Shown piece by piece: positions 1-9,476 of a DNA stretch of 64,000 nt (positions within the stretch are counted from its first letter, which is position 1; every line of letters starts with the position of its first letter). The DNA comes from Falsirhodobacter sp. 20TX0035 (GTDB lineage Bacteria; Pseudomonadota; Alphaproteobacteria; Rhodobacterales; Rhodobacteraceae). Under the pieces are notes generated by a model. The model was not told the origin of the DNA and made no database searches. It worked only from the letters and a program-made list of their open reading frames with translations. The stretch is taken from contig NZ_JAQMHV010000014.1 of the NCBI RefSeq assembly GCF_028307215.1, forward strand, positions 1-64,000, written 5' to 3'. A program made the position numbers and the translations under genes.

Positions 1-13
1 GAAGGTTCGTCAT
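1..13 (-). CDS. 5' end of next leftward prophage gene (partial)
   Basis: An ATG on the minus strand at 13-11 follows the stop of the preceding gene (17-19) by 3 bases, the spacing used throughout this late operon. Only four codons lie in the window, so no function can be given. The position beyond the fibre genes suggests a tail accessory, lysis or other late gene. Confidence 0.4.
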
Positions 14-16
14 GGC

Positions 17-811
17 TCAGGCCCCATAGGTGGCGGCGTAGCGGATCAGGTCCGCGCGCAAGTTGTTCATGGCCGCGGTGCCGTCGAAGATGTCGCCTTG
101 GATCAGCGCAAAATCGAGGATGGAGCCGCTGAAGGGCTGGTTCCCCTGCCCTTGGCCGACGGTCCACTGCCAGACGGTACCTCCGGTCGCCAGAAGTTCG
201 CTCCACCGGCCATAGGTCACGCTGGTGGGCGCCTCTGCCCCGTGCGCGCCGGACACCGCCCCGGTGGTGAAGTCGAAGGACACGAAGCCCACGTCCCGGG
301 TGTTGAGGGCCGGGGCATTGGGATAGGTCAGCAGCGCGTTGATGGCCGGGTTGATCAGCACCCCGCGCACCTGCGAGGCGCCTGCGGTGCTGCGGGCGAC
401 GTGGAACACGCGGGCGCCGTCCCCTTCGGCTACGGACGGATCGGAGTTCCGCAGGCTGATACCCCAGTCCTCGGTGTCGATGGCTGCCGCCTTGCGGACG
501 CTGAACATCGTCCACCGGCCGGTCAGCTTGGCGGTGTCGAAACCGAGGACCGGCTGGCCCTGCGTTCCGGCGAAGCTGGCCGCCTCGTAGCCCCCATCCG
601 CGACCCACGGCTGCACGCCGGTGCCGTCGAGGGTCAGCGTCCCGATGCGCGGGGCGATCCGGGTGCGTCCGGTTGTGGCGTCGGCCGTGGCCTGCCCCTT
701 GGTCAGGGTCCACCAGTTCTTCAGAGCCGGATACTTGGCGAAGACCTCCTCCCAGACGAAGGCGTCGGTGATCGGGCGGGCGATTATGCCGGGAAGCGTG
801 GCGATGGGCAT
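17..811 (-). CDS. Prophage tail-region protein of unknown fold (264 aa)
   Basis: Distal gene of the leftward tail operon, directly after the large fibre-like gene and separated from it by only 14 bases. The sequence is rich in Gly, Thr and Trp with many short beta-like stretches, as in concanavalin/LamG-like receptor-binding or virion surface proteins. No catalytic motif, signal peptide or membrane segment is visible. A virion-surface or host-recognition role is inferred from position and composition only. Confidence 0.6.
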   Translation of the reverse strand: MPIATLPGIIARPITDAFVWEEVFAKYPALKNWWTLTKGQATADATTGRTRIAPRIGTLTLDGTGVQPWVADGGYEAASFAGTQGQPVLGFDTAKLTGRWTMFSVRKAAAIDTEDWGISLRNSDPSVAEGDGARVFHVARSTAGASQVRGVLINPAINALLTYPNAPALNTRDVGFVSFDFTTGAVSGAHGAEAPTSVTYGRWSELLATGGTVWQWTVGQGQGNQPFSGSILDFALIQGDIFDGTAAMNNLRADLIRYAATYGA

Positions 812-825
812 GGTTCAGCGCCTCC

Positions 826-2838
826 TCAGCGCACAACAGGGGCGCGGCCGGAGCGCGCGTAACGGTAGTGGGTGGCGCCGTTGACGACGCGGCTGGCTTG
901 CGACCACTGGTCGGTGAGAGACCCGCGGTTGGCCGTGAAGCCGTCGCCCCGGTCGCCGGTCTGGCCCCAGGCATAGCGGACCGTCAAATCGCCCAAAGGT
1001 TCGGCCGTCATGGTGATCAGAACGCTCGTGCCGGTAACGGCGACACTCTCGATCGTCGCGCCGTTCGTAACGCCGGCCACGGTAAAGCCGTGATTGGCCG
1101 GATCGCGCAGGATCAGGTTGCTCAGGGCCGTGAAGGGCGCGGTGATGACGCGCCCGGCGATGCTGCATTGCGCGTCGATGCAGGGGCCATACCACGAGCG
1201 CCGTGCCAACCGCTCGGAGACGGCAATTGCCTCCAGCTCGCTCAGCAGAAGGGCGGATTGCGCCGTCAGGGTGGCGGCGGTGCCCGGCTCCAGAGGATAC
1301 GGGTAGCGCGGCCCGGCGATGACGAAGGCCAACGAGAAGTGCGCGAAGTCCAGTTCCCCCTCGGCCAGAATGACCTCCGACGTTCCGTCCGTGCGCGTCC
1401 CGGCCGACTGCGACACCACCACCATCGGCAGCGGCGCCTGCCCTGCGGCTTCGGCCACCTCCATCCGCAGGCCGTTCGCGACAGCGGCATAGTGCAAATC
1501 CGCCGTGGCCTTGGGTGTGGCCGGCGCGCCTTCCAGCAGCGCCAGCGAGATGCGGTCGATGAACAGTTCCTTCCCCCACGGCGCGAGGGCGGCCTTTGCA
1601 GCGGCGATGCGCTGGATCAGCGCGGTACGGGCCGGGGCACCGGGCAGCGCGTCCGCTTCCACGGTCGACGACAGCACCTGCGTCAACGCCACGACCGTCG
1701 GCAGCCCGCGATAGATCGCCCGTTCTCCGGTCAGATGCGCGACCGCCTGCGCCGTGGCCGCCAGACCGTCCTTGGGGGCCAGCAGGGTCTCGTTCACGAC
1801 GTGATACGGGAAATCATCCGGCAGCGCGCGGATCACGCCAGCCGACCCGCCCCCGAACGACACGATGCCAAGCGCCGGGTTCTGGGTCTGGGCGAGTGTG
1901 ATGGTTCCTCGCTTCTCGAAGCCCCAGACGTTGCCGTCCCATTGCGTGGACAGGTAGCGGAAGACCTCGCCGCCGGCGTCCGTCGTCTTGATGCTGTTCC
2001 ACGCCTCGCCCACGTTGTCAGGGTCGGCGAACTCGACGGCCGATCCGCCGCCACCCCCGCCGCCGGTGTCCTCAAGGCCGAGGATGTCTTCGGCGAGGAA
2101 AGTCCCGCGCAGAACCCCGTCCTGGCGCATCGTCAGCGCCGGCCCGTTCGCGGCTTCCACCAGAACGATGGAGTCGCTGGGCTTGGCCACCTCCGGCGGC
2201 TCCGGGGCCGCCAGTTCCTCCAGCTTCGGCACAAGACCCTTCACGTCGTCGGGGAGGAAGTTGCCGCGCGTGGTGCCGTCCTTCAGCGTGACGAGCGCCG
2301 GGCCGTTCGGGGCCGCCACGATGACCACGCTGTCGCCGGGGGCCGCGATGTTGCGAAGATCGAGGACATCCTGCGCGATGGCGGCCACCTCCGCCTTGTT
2401 GGCCTTCGCTGCCAGCGCGCCCTGGCCGATATAGGCCCACGCCGTCCCGCTGTAGCTGTAGTAGCCGCCCCCGCTGGCCTCGGGTGCCGTCACGAAGCCG
2501 ATGTCGTTGACGACCGCCCCTTGCACCTCGTCCAGCTTTGCCTTCGTCGCAACGGTGTATTTGGCGGGCAGCACATTTTCGGCAGCCGCCGCAGCAGCTT
2601 CAGCTCGGGCGGTGCTTGCGATCCCCTCGTTCACCTTTGCGGCGACAGCCTCTTGGAGCAGCGTGATCGCATCGGGCGACAGGGAAGCGACATCCGCCAG
2701 GAACTTGCGGATCGATGGGCGTGAGTGGCCTTCGGCGTCCTGCCACTCCTCCGCCTCGCCGCCGTTGGCAAAGGCGTCGAACCGCTCTTCGTTTGTAAAG
2801 AAGCGCCGGACGGCCTCATCAATGGGAAGCTTTGCCAT
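826..2838 (-). CDS. Putative tail fibre / virion adhesin (670 aa)
   Basis: Large late protein following the fibre and tail-tube-like genes. Residues 60-110 are Ala-rich and probably helical. Two imperfect copies of a ~34-residue unit (near 168-201 and 222-255, each with NGPAL and a DD/ED-hydrophobic-GL end) are followed by a seven-glycine run near residue 260. The C-terminal ~250 residues include a DGTSEVILAEGE-type segment and probably form a receptor-binding or esterase-like part. I cannot identify catalytic residues. The modular build (helix, repeats, Gly hinge, globular end) fits a fibre shaft with a C-terminal receptor domain. Confidence 0.6.
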   Translation of the reverse strand: MAKLPIDEAVRRFFTNEERFDAFANGGEAEEWQDAEGHSRPSIRKFLADVASLSPDAITLLQEAVAAKVNEGIASTARAEAAAAAAENVLPAKYTVATKAKLDEVQGAVVNDIGFVTAPEASGGGYYSYSGTAWAYIGQGALAAKANKAEVAAIAQDVLDLRNIAAPGDSVVIVAAPNGPALVTLKDGTTRGNFLPDDVKGLVPKLEELAAPEPPEVAKPSDSIVLVEAANGPALTMRQDGVLRGTFLAEDILGLEDTGGGGGGGSAVEFADPDNVGEAWNSIKTTDAGGEVFRYLSTQWDGNVWGFEKRGTITLAQTQNPALGIVSFGGGSAGVIRALPDDFPYHVVNETLLAPKDGLAATAQAVAHLTGERAIYRGLPTVVALTQVLSSTVEADALPGAPARTALIQRIAAAKAALAPWGKELFIDRISLALLEGAPATPKATADLHYAAVANGLRMEVAEAAGQAPLPMVVVSQSAGTRTDGTSEVILAEGELDFAHFSLAFVIAGPRYPYPLEPGTAATLTAQSALLLSELEAIAVSERLARRSWYGPCIDAQCSIAGRVITAPFTALSNLILRDPANHGFTVAGVTNGATIESVAVTGTSVLITMTAEPLGDLTVRYAWGQTGDRGDGFTANRGSLTDQWSQASRVVNGATHYRYARSGRAPVVR

Positions 2839-2845
2839 TTCTACC

Positions 2846-3385
2846 TCATGCCGCAGCGCTAAGCGTTTCGGAAAGCCGACGCATCGTGGCGTCGAACAGA
2901 TCTTCGATGGTCAGGAAGGTGTCGCCCGGCAGCCCGGCCACAGTGCGATACCGCACGATCGGGGTCGGCTCGATTTCGATGCTGATGGTGCCAATCACCA
3001 CGTCGTCCGCGCCATTCACCCTCACTCGGAAGGACATGACGACGCCAGCAAACCAGTAGACGAGGCCATCCTGAAGGGTGACGCGGAAGAACGCCGGTGA
3101 TCGACGCTCCTTAGCCGCCTCAACTGCGTCCTGCCCTGCGTCCGATGGGTCAAGCGCCAGCGTCGGTGACACCGCGCCGTTGTTGAAGGCGCCTTTGCGC
3201 TTGTCGGTGCCGCGCCGATCTAGCGCCTGATGGGTGACAGTGGAAAACTCGCGCCCAAAGCTCCCGATGTTGGTCACCTCGCCGATGGTGACGGGCTGTA
3301 AGGCACCAAATCCATCCGCATCATAGGACGCAGGCGCAGCAAGGCTGATCGCCAGCGAGACGCCGGCGCCGGTTTGCGCTGTCAT
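2846..3385 (-). CDS. Second tail-tube-like protein (paralogue of the major tail tube gene)
   Basis: 179 aa. The first ~145 residues align almost without gaps to the tail tube protein at 14644-15093 (shared QTxAGxSLAIS, GEVTN-G-FG-EF, KRKG--NNG, LDPSD, VTLQDG-YW-AG-VMS). It has ~30 extra C-terminal residues that look helical. Phages normally carry one tube gene in front of the chaperones. This copy instead sits downstream of the tape measure, among the fibre genes. It may be a tail-tip variant, a decoration-carrying tube subunit or an acquired copy. Codon use here is slightly less GC3-biased than in neighbouring genes. Confidence 0.75.
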   Translation of the reverse strand: MTAQTGAGVSLAISLAAPASYDADGFGALQPVTIGEVTNIGSFGREFSTVTHQALDRRGTDKRKGAFNNGAVSPTLALDPSDAGQDAVEAAKERRSPAFFRVTLQDGLVYWFAGVVMSFRVRVNGADDVVIGTISIEIEPTPIVRYRTVAGLPGDTFLTIEDLFDATMRRLSETLSAAA

Positions 3386-3404
3386 AGTGGTGATCCTTGG
3401 AGAT

Positions 3405-4235
3405 TTAGCCGACGACCATGAACATGACGCGGCCAGATGCGAAGTTGTTCGCGCTCGTCCGAAGCGTCAAGGTGAACTCGGTGGCGGTTTTACCCTTGCC
3501 GTCCTGTAGGGCAACAAGCGAGAACGCATTGTCCGTCCTCTGACCGCTTACTGCTACAGCGTAATTCGCGCTTGGCATCGCCTTGGCCAGAGTGATGCGG
3601 TACCCCCCACCATCCGTCACGATGGAGGCCACGTTTCCCGATCCGTTGATGGTGATCGCCCCGTCTGCTTCCGCAGTAAAATCGCCCCACGCCCGCACCG
3701 CATAGATCGGGGCCATGCCCTCGGCGTTCACCGCCTGACGTGTGGCCGCCGGCGTCATGATCTTCGTGGTCAGCGTTCCTGCCGCCGCTTCCGCGGGCGT
3801 GGGTCGCTGGCCGCCGAACCAGTCCTGTGTGCGCAAAGGCGTCATAAGTACGTCATTGGCATCGGCAGCGGCCGCCTGTGTCGAGGACGCCAACCTCGTG
3901 GTAAACCACGCCGCGATCAGCTTCGCGAACTGCTGCGCCCCGCGTAGAGGCGACAGGACCTTCGTTGTCGCGGCTCCCGCCTCGGCTTCTGCTTGGGTGG
4001 CATAATCCATCCCCAGCGACGCGCGCGCTTGCTGGGCATTCGTCGCCTTGAAGAAGGTGTAGACGTAGCTGGACATGTCGCCGAGCTGGAGTTGGTTCAG
4101 TTCCACCGCGAAGTTGTTGATCCCCGCCATGGTCGCAGGCATCGCTCCCACGAAAGCCTCGGCCCGGTTGTTGAAGGACGCTGGGTCCGCCAATGTGGGC
4201 GGTACGGGAAGCGGAGGGATACTGGAGAATGCCAT
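3405..4235 (-). CDS. Phage tail fibre protein (276 aa)
   Basis: Contains two tandem units typical of phage side-tail-fibre proteins: ATQAEAEAG--TTKVLSPLR near residue 80 and PTPAEAAAGTLTTKIMTP near 145-165. A beta-rich C-terminus with repeated short strands (ITINGSGN, YAVAVSGQ) ending in FMVVG follows. The N-terminus is Pro-rich (IPPLPVPP). It probably forms a trimeric fibre with a C-terminal receptor-binding head. Its stop overlaps the upstream distal-tail gene start by one base. Confidence 0.75.
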   Translation of the reverse strand: MAFSSIPPLPVPPTLADPASFNNRAEAFVGAMPATMAGINNFAVELNQLQLGDMSSYVYTFFKATNAQQARASLGMDYATQAEAEAGAATTKVLSPLRGAQQFAKLIAAWFTTRLASSTQAAAADANDVLMTPLRTQDWFGGQRPTPAEAAAGTLTTKIMTPAATRQAVNAEGMAPIYAVRAWGDFTAEADGAITINGSGNVASIVTDGGGYRITLAKAMPSANYAVAVSGQRTDNAFSLVALQDGKGKTATEFTLTLRTSANNFASGRVMFMVVG

Positions 4236-5122
4236 CAGACAAGTCCTTCGATCTCAAGGGTGGCGAAGCTGGACCCATGGGTCAGCGGAATGTCGAAGTC
4301 CGAGAAGAAGCCGAAGACCGTGGCGCCCAGATCGGTTGCCGTCTCGTCAACGAAGTAGACGGCCGCCGTGGCCCGCAGGCGGGACAGCAGCGTCTTGACG
4401 CGTCGGGCATCCGTGGGCGGCATCTCGAACTGGAACGTGGTCGTGTCGGCGAAGGCGCGCTGCACGATGACGGGGTTGCCCCACTCGTCGCGCTCCTTGA
4501 TTGAGTAATCCGTGATGCCGATCGAGGTGCCTTCGAGGCTGGTGCCCAGACGGTTGACCCGCCCTACGACGATCTCCGAGATGCTGGTAAACGCTCCGAC
4601 CGACTGCAGCGTGATGGCGATCTGGGAGCCCGCCAGTCCTGGAAGGCCCGTCAGGATCATCTGGGTGTCGTATTCCGGCTCGTAGGTGAAGAAGGAATAC
4701 CAGTCGACGATGGCAGATGTGTCGAGGATCTGGAACGTCTGGTCATAGAGGGTCGAGCCGGACGCTGTGATCTTCACGTTGACCGACGACGCTCCCACAC
4801 CAAAGAGCGCCAGCCCGTCAGCGCGCGAAACCGGCGTGACGGTCCAGCTCATGTTCATCTGCCGGGTCACGGCGTCTGAGAGCTTGGCGTCGAAGGGCTT
4901 GTATCGATCCGTCGCCCCCACCAGCACCCACCATGTTCCGTCGTCGGTGGTGGGGCTGTGTCCGGTGTTCGCTGCTTGAACCGATTGCCAAACCTGGTGG
5001 GAGGCCGCCGTGATCACCCGCGCGCCCGACGCGTATGTGGTGCCGTTCGCCCAGGCTGGGTAATCGTCCTCCGGCACGTTCGTGGTCAGCGAGGCGATGG
5101 GATCGGGAACGATGACCTTCAT
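4235..5122 (-). CDS. Distal tail protein with N-terminal CBM5/12-like carbohydrate-binding module
   Basis: The start at 5122 is chosen because its ATG overlaps the tape measure stop (ATGA); an in-frame start 17 codons upstream would lie inside the tape measure gene. Residues ~20-65 carry the aromatic pattern of chitin/cellulose-binding type 5/12 modules (YPAWANGTTYASGARV, HQVWQ, TWWV). The rest is beta-rich and resembles distal tail or hub components encoded right after the tape measure. A role in tail tip assembly and polysaccharide contact is inferred. Confidence 0.65.
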   Translation of the reverse strand: MKVIVPDPIASLTTNVPEDDYPAWANGTTYASGARVITAASHQVWQSVQAANTGHSPTTDDGTWWVLVGATDRYKPFDAKLSDAVTRQMNMSWTVTPVSRADGLALFGVGASSVNVKITASGSTLYDQTFQILDTSAIVDWYSFFTYEPEYDTQMILTGLPGLAGSQIAITLQSVGAFTSISEIVVGRVNRLGTSLEGTSIGITDYSIKERDEWGNPVIVQRAFADTTTFQFEMPPTDARRVKTLLSRLRATAAVYFVDETATDLGATVFGFFSDFDIPLTHGSSFATLEIEGLV

Positions 5123-8100
5123 GCGGCAGTCCCCGTTGCGGCTTGCTCGGGCGGTTGCCCGATGGTGTCCCACTTCTTCGCGATCTTGGCGGACTTCGAC
5201 GTGTCCGAACGGATCGCCATCAGCAGCTGCCGGTTCTCCTCGCGAAGCGACCGGACTTCTGCCACCAGATCCGCCGATGCCGATGCGTCGACCGGCGAGG
5301 CGGCCGTGTAGATCGTCGCCGGGCCCGCAGCGGCCATTCCCGGGGTAGCATCGGTCACCAGACGGGCCTGCGTCACCTCGGGCTGGGTGATGCGGCTGGC
5401 GGACATGAAATCGCCGCTGGCGTAGGTGCGGTTGGATGCTCCCTGCCCGTTCTCGGCCAGATACGCTTGCCGCAGCGCTTCAATCGATGCGGCCAGGGTG
5501 CCGATGCTCGTGCCGATGGCCGAAGGCGACAGGGCGATGATGGCTCCCTGCACCGACGTCATGGTGCCGCTCAGCATCGCCAAGGTGGAGCCCAGGTCCA
5601 TCAGATCGGTGCCATTGAGGTAGTCGCGGATCGCCGTCAGGGCGTCCAACTGATCCTCATAGAGCTTGGCCAGCTTCTCCTCGGTGCTACCCTGCCCTTC
5701 GGCGTAGTCCGCTGCCTGACGCACCCCCGCCACCACCTGCGCCGCCATCATCGCGTAGTCGATCTGCGACGACGACGCTTGGCGGTATCCGGCGAGCAGA
5801 GTGGAGGCCGAACCGGTCAGCCCCTGCGCGGCCTCGTTGTCGCCGGCAAGTGCCCGCGCCAGCTGCGTGTCGAACTGCGACCGCTGCCCCACAAGCGCCT
5901 GCGCGGCCGACACATAGGCCAACTGGCTGCTGTTCAGATCGTGCAGGAAGCTGCGCAGGCTTTCTGCGGTCCGATACCATAGCGCCGACGACTGCGCGTG
6001 CGTCTGCGCCGCCTGCTGTGCTCCGTCCATGGCCGCCGTCAGATCCGTCGCGATGGTGCCGGCGATCTTGGCCATCTCCTCGGTGAAGCTGCCGATTGCC
6101 GGAAGGACGGTATCCATTCCCGCGGCCAGCTGGATCAGGGCGGCATAAGCCTCCCGGCCCTTCTCCGTCGTCAGGTCCTGCGCCTCGATCATCGCCATGT
6201 AGGCGTCCCGCGTCCGCGGCATCGCGATGTCGAGCTTGTCCAGCTGCTCGGTCATCTGCCGCTGAAGGGTCAGGCGCCGCTGCTCCTCCGAATAGAAGGC
6301 GTTGTAATAGGTCTGGGTGGCTGTCCCCATTGCATCCAGGCCGCCGAACAGTTCGGCCAGAGCTGATGCCATATCCGCGCCCGCGAGACCGGTGGCGCTG
6401 AAGCTGTGCCCGAGCGTGTCCATGATGCTGGTCACACCAACGAGGGACTGGGAAAGGCGGGTAAGCGTGTCGAGCGCCTCCTCCCCGCTCTTGGCGTACT
6501 TGTCGATGCCGGCGATCATGTCCGCCATGGCGTGACCAGCATCCTCAAGCTTCGCCTGAAACTTCTCGGCGATCTCCTCAGACGACTTGTCGTCGGTCGA
6601 GAAGCGGAACTTGTAGATGAAATCGTCGAACGTGTTCCCGGCGAGGCCCAGCGTGTCGGCCATGCCCACGACGCTCTTGCGCAGCTCGGCGAAGCTCTGG
6701 GACAGCGTGTCCTGCGTGGCCTTATCCAGCGCTTGCCGTTCCGTGCTGTCGCTGCCGAACACGCCGCCCTTGTAGTCCTGATAGGTGCTGCCGCTGAACC
6801 CGTCCGTCCCGTAGAACTTCCCTTCGATGCCGGCGCCCGCCAGCCGCTTGCCGAACAGCCGGTTGGTCAGGCCGCCCAAGGCACCACCCACAAGCCCACC
6901 CAGAGGTCCGCCGATCAGCGCGCCGAGGCCAGCGCCGATCATCGACGTGGTGGATCCGCCCAGACCGGCGATCTTGTAGTCGCCCGCCAGTAGGCCGCCG
7001 ATGGCCGTGCCCGCGATGGCTGGGCCAAGGTAGGCGCCGATCTGCATGCCCAGGCCGTTGAAGCCCGCGGCGTTGGCGCTCAGGCTCGTGGAATAGGACT
7101 GGAAGCCCTGCATGATGCCGCCGCTGGTCGCGCTGGAAAGGGCCGCTTGCAGGGGTGCCGTGATGCCCGACAGGATGGAGGAGCCGAAGCCGGTGATCTT
7201 GCCCAGCAGCCCGGCACCTTGCATCAGGCCACCGAGCCCACCGCCACCGGTAGCCGCCGAAGCCGCACCCGCCACACCCCCAGTCCCGCCCATGCCAACG
7301 CCGATCACCAGCTTGTTCTGCGCTGCCAAGCGGATCATGCTGACCAGCATCGTCCGGAAGCCGCCGATCATCGCAGACTTGAACGATGCGAAATCAGCCG
7401 CCCCACGCTCCAAGAAGTCCCAGAACGAGTTAGACAGCTGCTCCATCAGCGGGTTGCCCTCACGTACCTCCTCGTTGATGAGGTTCTGCGCCCGGGCGAA
7501 CTGCTCCGCCGTCAGCTTGCCGGCCGCCTGCAGCGACGTGATCTCGGCAAGCTGCTCGGCATATTTCTCCGTCGGCGTCTGGATGCGTTTTAGCCAGCTG
7601 TCTGTCAGAGACTGAAGCTCTTTCGTTTGCTTCATGGCAGAAGACGCGCCAGATTTAGCGGCCCTTCCGGCTACAGCCTGAGCTTCGGTTTCCGTGCGGA
7701 TCAGGCCCAGCAGCTCCTGCCGGCGTTCGATCGACGCATTATCCAGCGCAAGCTGTGCATCCGCGATGACCGCAAGCTGTCCAGAAGCCACTTGGCGATC
7801 TCGGTTGGCCTGTGCCTCCAACCTGAGGCTCTCGATGGCGACTGCCGCGGACGCATCGGCCTTATTCCTCACCGCATCGAGTTGAACCTCCAGTAGGTGG
7901 ACGCCCTGATCGAGGTTCGCCGAGAACCCGGCTGCCGTTGCAATGGCTTGAGCAAGACCACGCGCGGCATTCGCTGCATTGTCCAGTGCGCCAGCAGTTC
8001 CATTGCTGGTCGCTGTCATGCGCTCGCTCTCAGCTACCGCCTGCGTCAGGTTGCTTGCGAGAGCCTGGATGCTGGGCGGCATGCTTTCAACCGTGCCGTA

Positions 8101-9411
8101 TGCCTGCTCTAGGAACGTGAGAAGATCGCGAGCCGCAGACGTGACTTGTTCGGGTCCCTTCGATTGACCCAGCCGGTCCACTCCCTGCCCTAGGGTCACC
8201 ACCTGATCGGCGCTCAGCTTGGTCTCCCGCAGAAAGCCCCTCATCTCGTTGGTGAGCAGACCAAAGCCCCCGGCTTTCTCGATCAGGGCGTCCATTTCCT
8301 TCGCCATGGTGGAAAGGCCGGTCATGCTTTTCACGGTCTCGCGCAGAGACCTCAGCGCGGCTTGTTGGTCCAGTTCTGCCTGAAGGCGGAGAATGCCCCG
8401 CATGGCCTCCGCTTGCGATCCAAATTCCGCCGTCAGGTCAGCTACAGAAGCACGTGACTGATCGGCGGATGAAGAATATCGATCCACGGCGCCCGCCAAG
8501 TCGCCGAATAGATCGGAAGTTTTCTTGGCTTTATCGCCCATGTCGAAGAGCATCGGCGCGACAGCGGAACCCACTGCAATCAGGGTTGCGATACCAGCCA
8601 CAGCGACCCCTAGCGGGCCCGACATCCCCAACACGCCGAGGGCTTGCGGAGCCTGCTGCCCGATTACCATCATGGCATTGGCGCCCATCGCGAGTTGAAC
8701 CGCAGCGTCTTGGACTTGGTAGCCGACCTGCGTGAAGGTCTGCCCGAACGCACGAGACCCGCTGGAGGCTGACTTCTGTGCGCTTGAGAGCTGGTTGGTC
8801 GCGCGCACCAGCTGCTCAGTCGGTGCTACGTTCCCTTGATATTGTTGCCGCGCGACAGCCAGAACGCTGTTCGCCTCGGTGCGTGAGATAGCGCCAGCGC
8901 GCACCGCAGCATTCAGTTGCTCCTCTGCTGCTTCAAGTCGCATCGTAGCGGCATAGGCGGGGTCCAGCGATGCCTTCAGACTGTTCACAGCATCCCGATG
9001 CGCTTGTACCGCATTGGATACACCAAGGTAACGGTCCTGAGCTTGAGCCAAGACGCGGTTGGCCTGATCCTGTGTTGCCTCTCCGCGCTTCACCGCTGCC
9101 GTAAGTTCGTCTTGGATCTTTGCGTATCGCTGCGTTGAGGCGAAAAGCGGATCTAGGCTGGCCCGGATGTCGTCGAACGACCGCGCCGCCTGCTGGGCTG
9201 GCCGCTGCGCCTGCTCCAAAGCCTTCGCGATCGTGGATGAGTATCCAGCAAGCCCGCTAGACAGGTTGTTCAAAGCATCAGTGGCCTTGCGAACAGCCTC
9301 AACGACGCCCTTCTCACTTCGGCCGGCAGAAGCCGTGAGCTTGTCCAGATCGACGGCCGCTTTCGCGGCAGGTGCGCTGTCAATCGATAGGCTGAGGGCC
9401 GCGTCGGTCAT
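5119..9411 (-). CDS. Tail tape measure protein (1430 aa)
   Basis: The longest gene of the prophage, and the one expected to set tail length. Residues 1-330 and ~450-640 are Ala/Gln/Glu-rich and helical. The first part carries three repeats of a segment with RAGAISRTEAN/RGEATQDQAN-type motifs. Gly/Ala-rich hydrophobic stretches near 690-850 look like the membrane-active part typical of tape measures. No lysozyme or peptidase motif was seen. The gene lies between a non-structural insertion (9.4-13.5 kb) and the distal tail gene, which starts inside its last codons. Confidence 0.9.
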   Translation of the reverse strand: MTDAALSLSIDSAPAAKAAVDLDKLTASAGRSEKGVVEAVRKATDALNNLSSGLAGYSSTIAKALEQAQRPAQQAARSFDDIRASLDPLFASTQRYAKIQDELTAAVKRGEATQDQANRVLAQAQDRYLGVSNAVQAHRDAVNSLKASLDPAYAATMRLEAAEEQLNAAVRAGAISRTEANSVLAVARQQYQGNVAPTEQLVRATNQLSSAQKSASSGSRAFGQTFTQVGYQVQDAAVQLAMGANAMMVIGQQAPQALGVLGMSGPLGVAVAGIATLIAVGSAVAPMLFDMGDKAKKTSDLFGDLAGAVDRYSSSADQSRASVADLTAEFGSQAEAMRGILRLQAELDQQAALRSLRETVKSMTGLSTMAKEMDALIEKAGGFGLLTNEMRGFLRETKLSADQVVTLGQGVDRLGQSKGPEQVTSAARDLLTFLEQAYGTVESMPPSIQALASNLTQAVAESERMTATSNGTAGALDNAANAARGLAQAIATAAGFSANLDQGVHLLEVQLDAVRNKADASAAVAIESLRLEAQANRDRQVASGQLAVIADAQLALDNASIERRQELLGLIRTETEAQAVAGRAAKSGASSAMKQTKELQSLTDSWLKRIQTPTEKYAEQLAEITSLQAAGKLTAEQFARAQNLINEEVREGNPLMEQLSNSFWDFLERGAADFASFKSAMIGGFRTMLVSMIRLAAQNKLVIGVGMGGTGGVAGAASAATGGGGLGGLMQGAGLLGKITGFGSSILSGITAPLQAALSSATSGGIMQGFQSYSTSLSANAAGFNGLGMQIGAYLGPAIAGTAIGGLLAGDYKIAGLGGSTTSMIGAGLGALIGGPLGGLVGGALGGLTNRLFGKRLAGAGIEGKFYGTDGFSGSTYQDYKGGVFGSDSTERQALDKATQDTLSQSFAELRKSVVGMADTLGLAGNTFDDFIYKFRFSTDDKSSEEIAEKFQAKLEDAGHAMADMIAGIDKYAKSGEEALDTLTRLSQSLVGVTSIMDTLGHSFSATGLAGADMASALAELFGGLDAMGTATQTYYNAFYSEEQRRLTLQRQMTEQLDKLDIAMPRTRDAYMAMIEAQDLTTEKGREAYAALIQLAAGMDTVLPAIGSFTEEMAKIAGTIATDLTAAMDGAQQAAQTHAQSSALWYRTAESLRSFLHDLNSSQLAYVSAAQALVGQRSQFDTQLARALAGDNEAAQGLTGSASTLLAGYRQASSSQIDYAMMAAQVVAGVRQAADYAEGQGSTEEKLAKLYEDQLDALTAIRDYLNGTDLMDLGSTLAMLSGTMTSVQGAIIALSPSAIGTSIGTLAASIEALRQAYLAENGQGASNRTYASGDFMSASRITQPEVTQARLVTDATPGMAAAGPATIYTAASPVDASASADLVAEVRSLREENRQLLMAIRSDTSKSAKIAKKWDTIGQPPEQAATGTAA

Positions 9412-9433
9412 GTGGCGCTTCCTTGATGAACGT

Positions 9434-9463
9434 GAAAAAGCCCCCTACCGTTAGTGGGGGGCT
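9434..9463 (-). terminator. Rho-independent terminator upstream of the tape measure gene
   Basis: On the minus strand a 7-bp stem, AGCCCCC with GGGGGCT, is followed by five T residues. It would stop leftward transcripts of the 10.0-11.1 kb antirepressor genes 23 bases before the tape measure start. Readthrough or antitermination would be needed for late transcription to pass. Confidence 0.7.
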
Positions 9464-9476
9464 GGAGGAGTTTGCT

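Noticed and set aside
9423-9476. Upstream ATG as start of the small secreted protein
   Set aside because: It would place a terminator hairpin inside the coding part and bury the signal peptide; TTG at 9477 has an ideal ribosome site.
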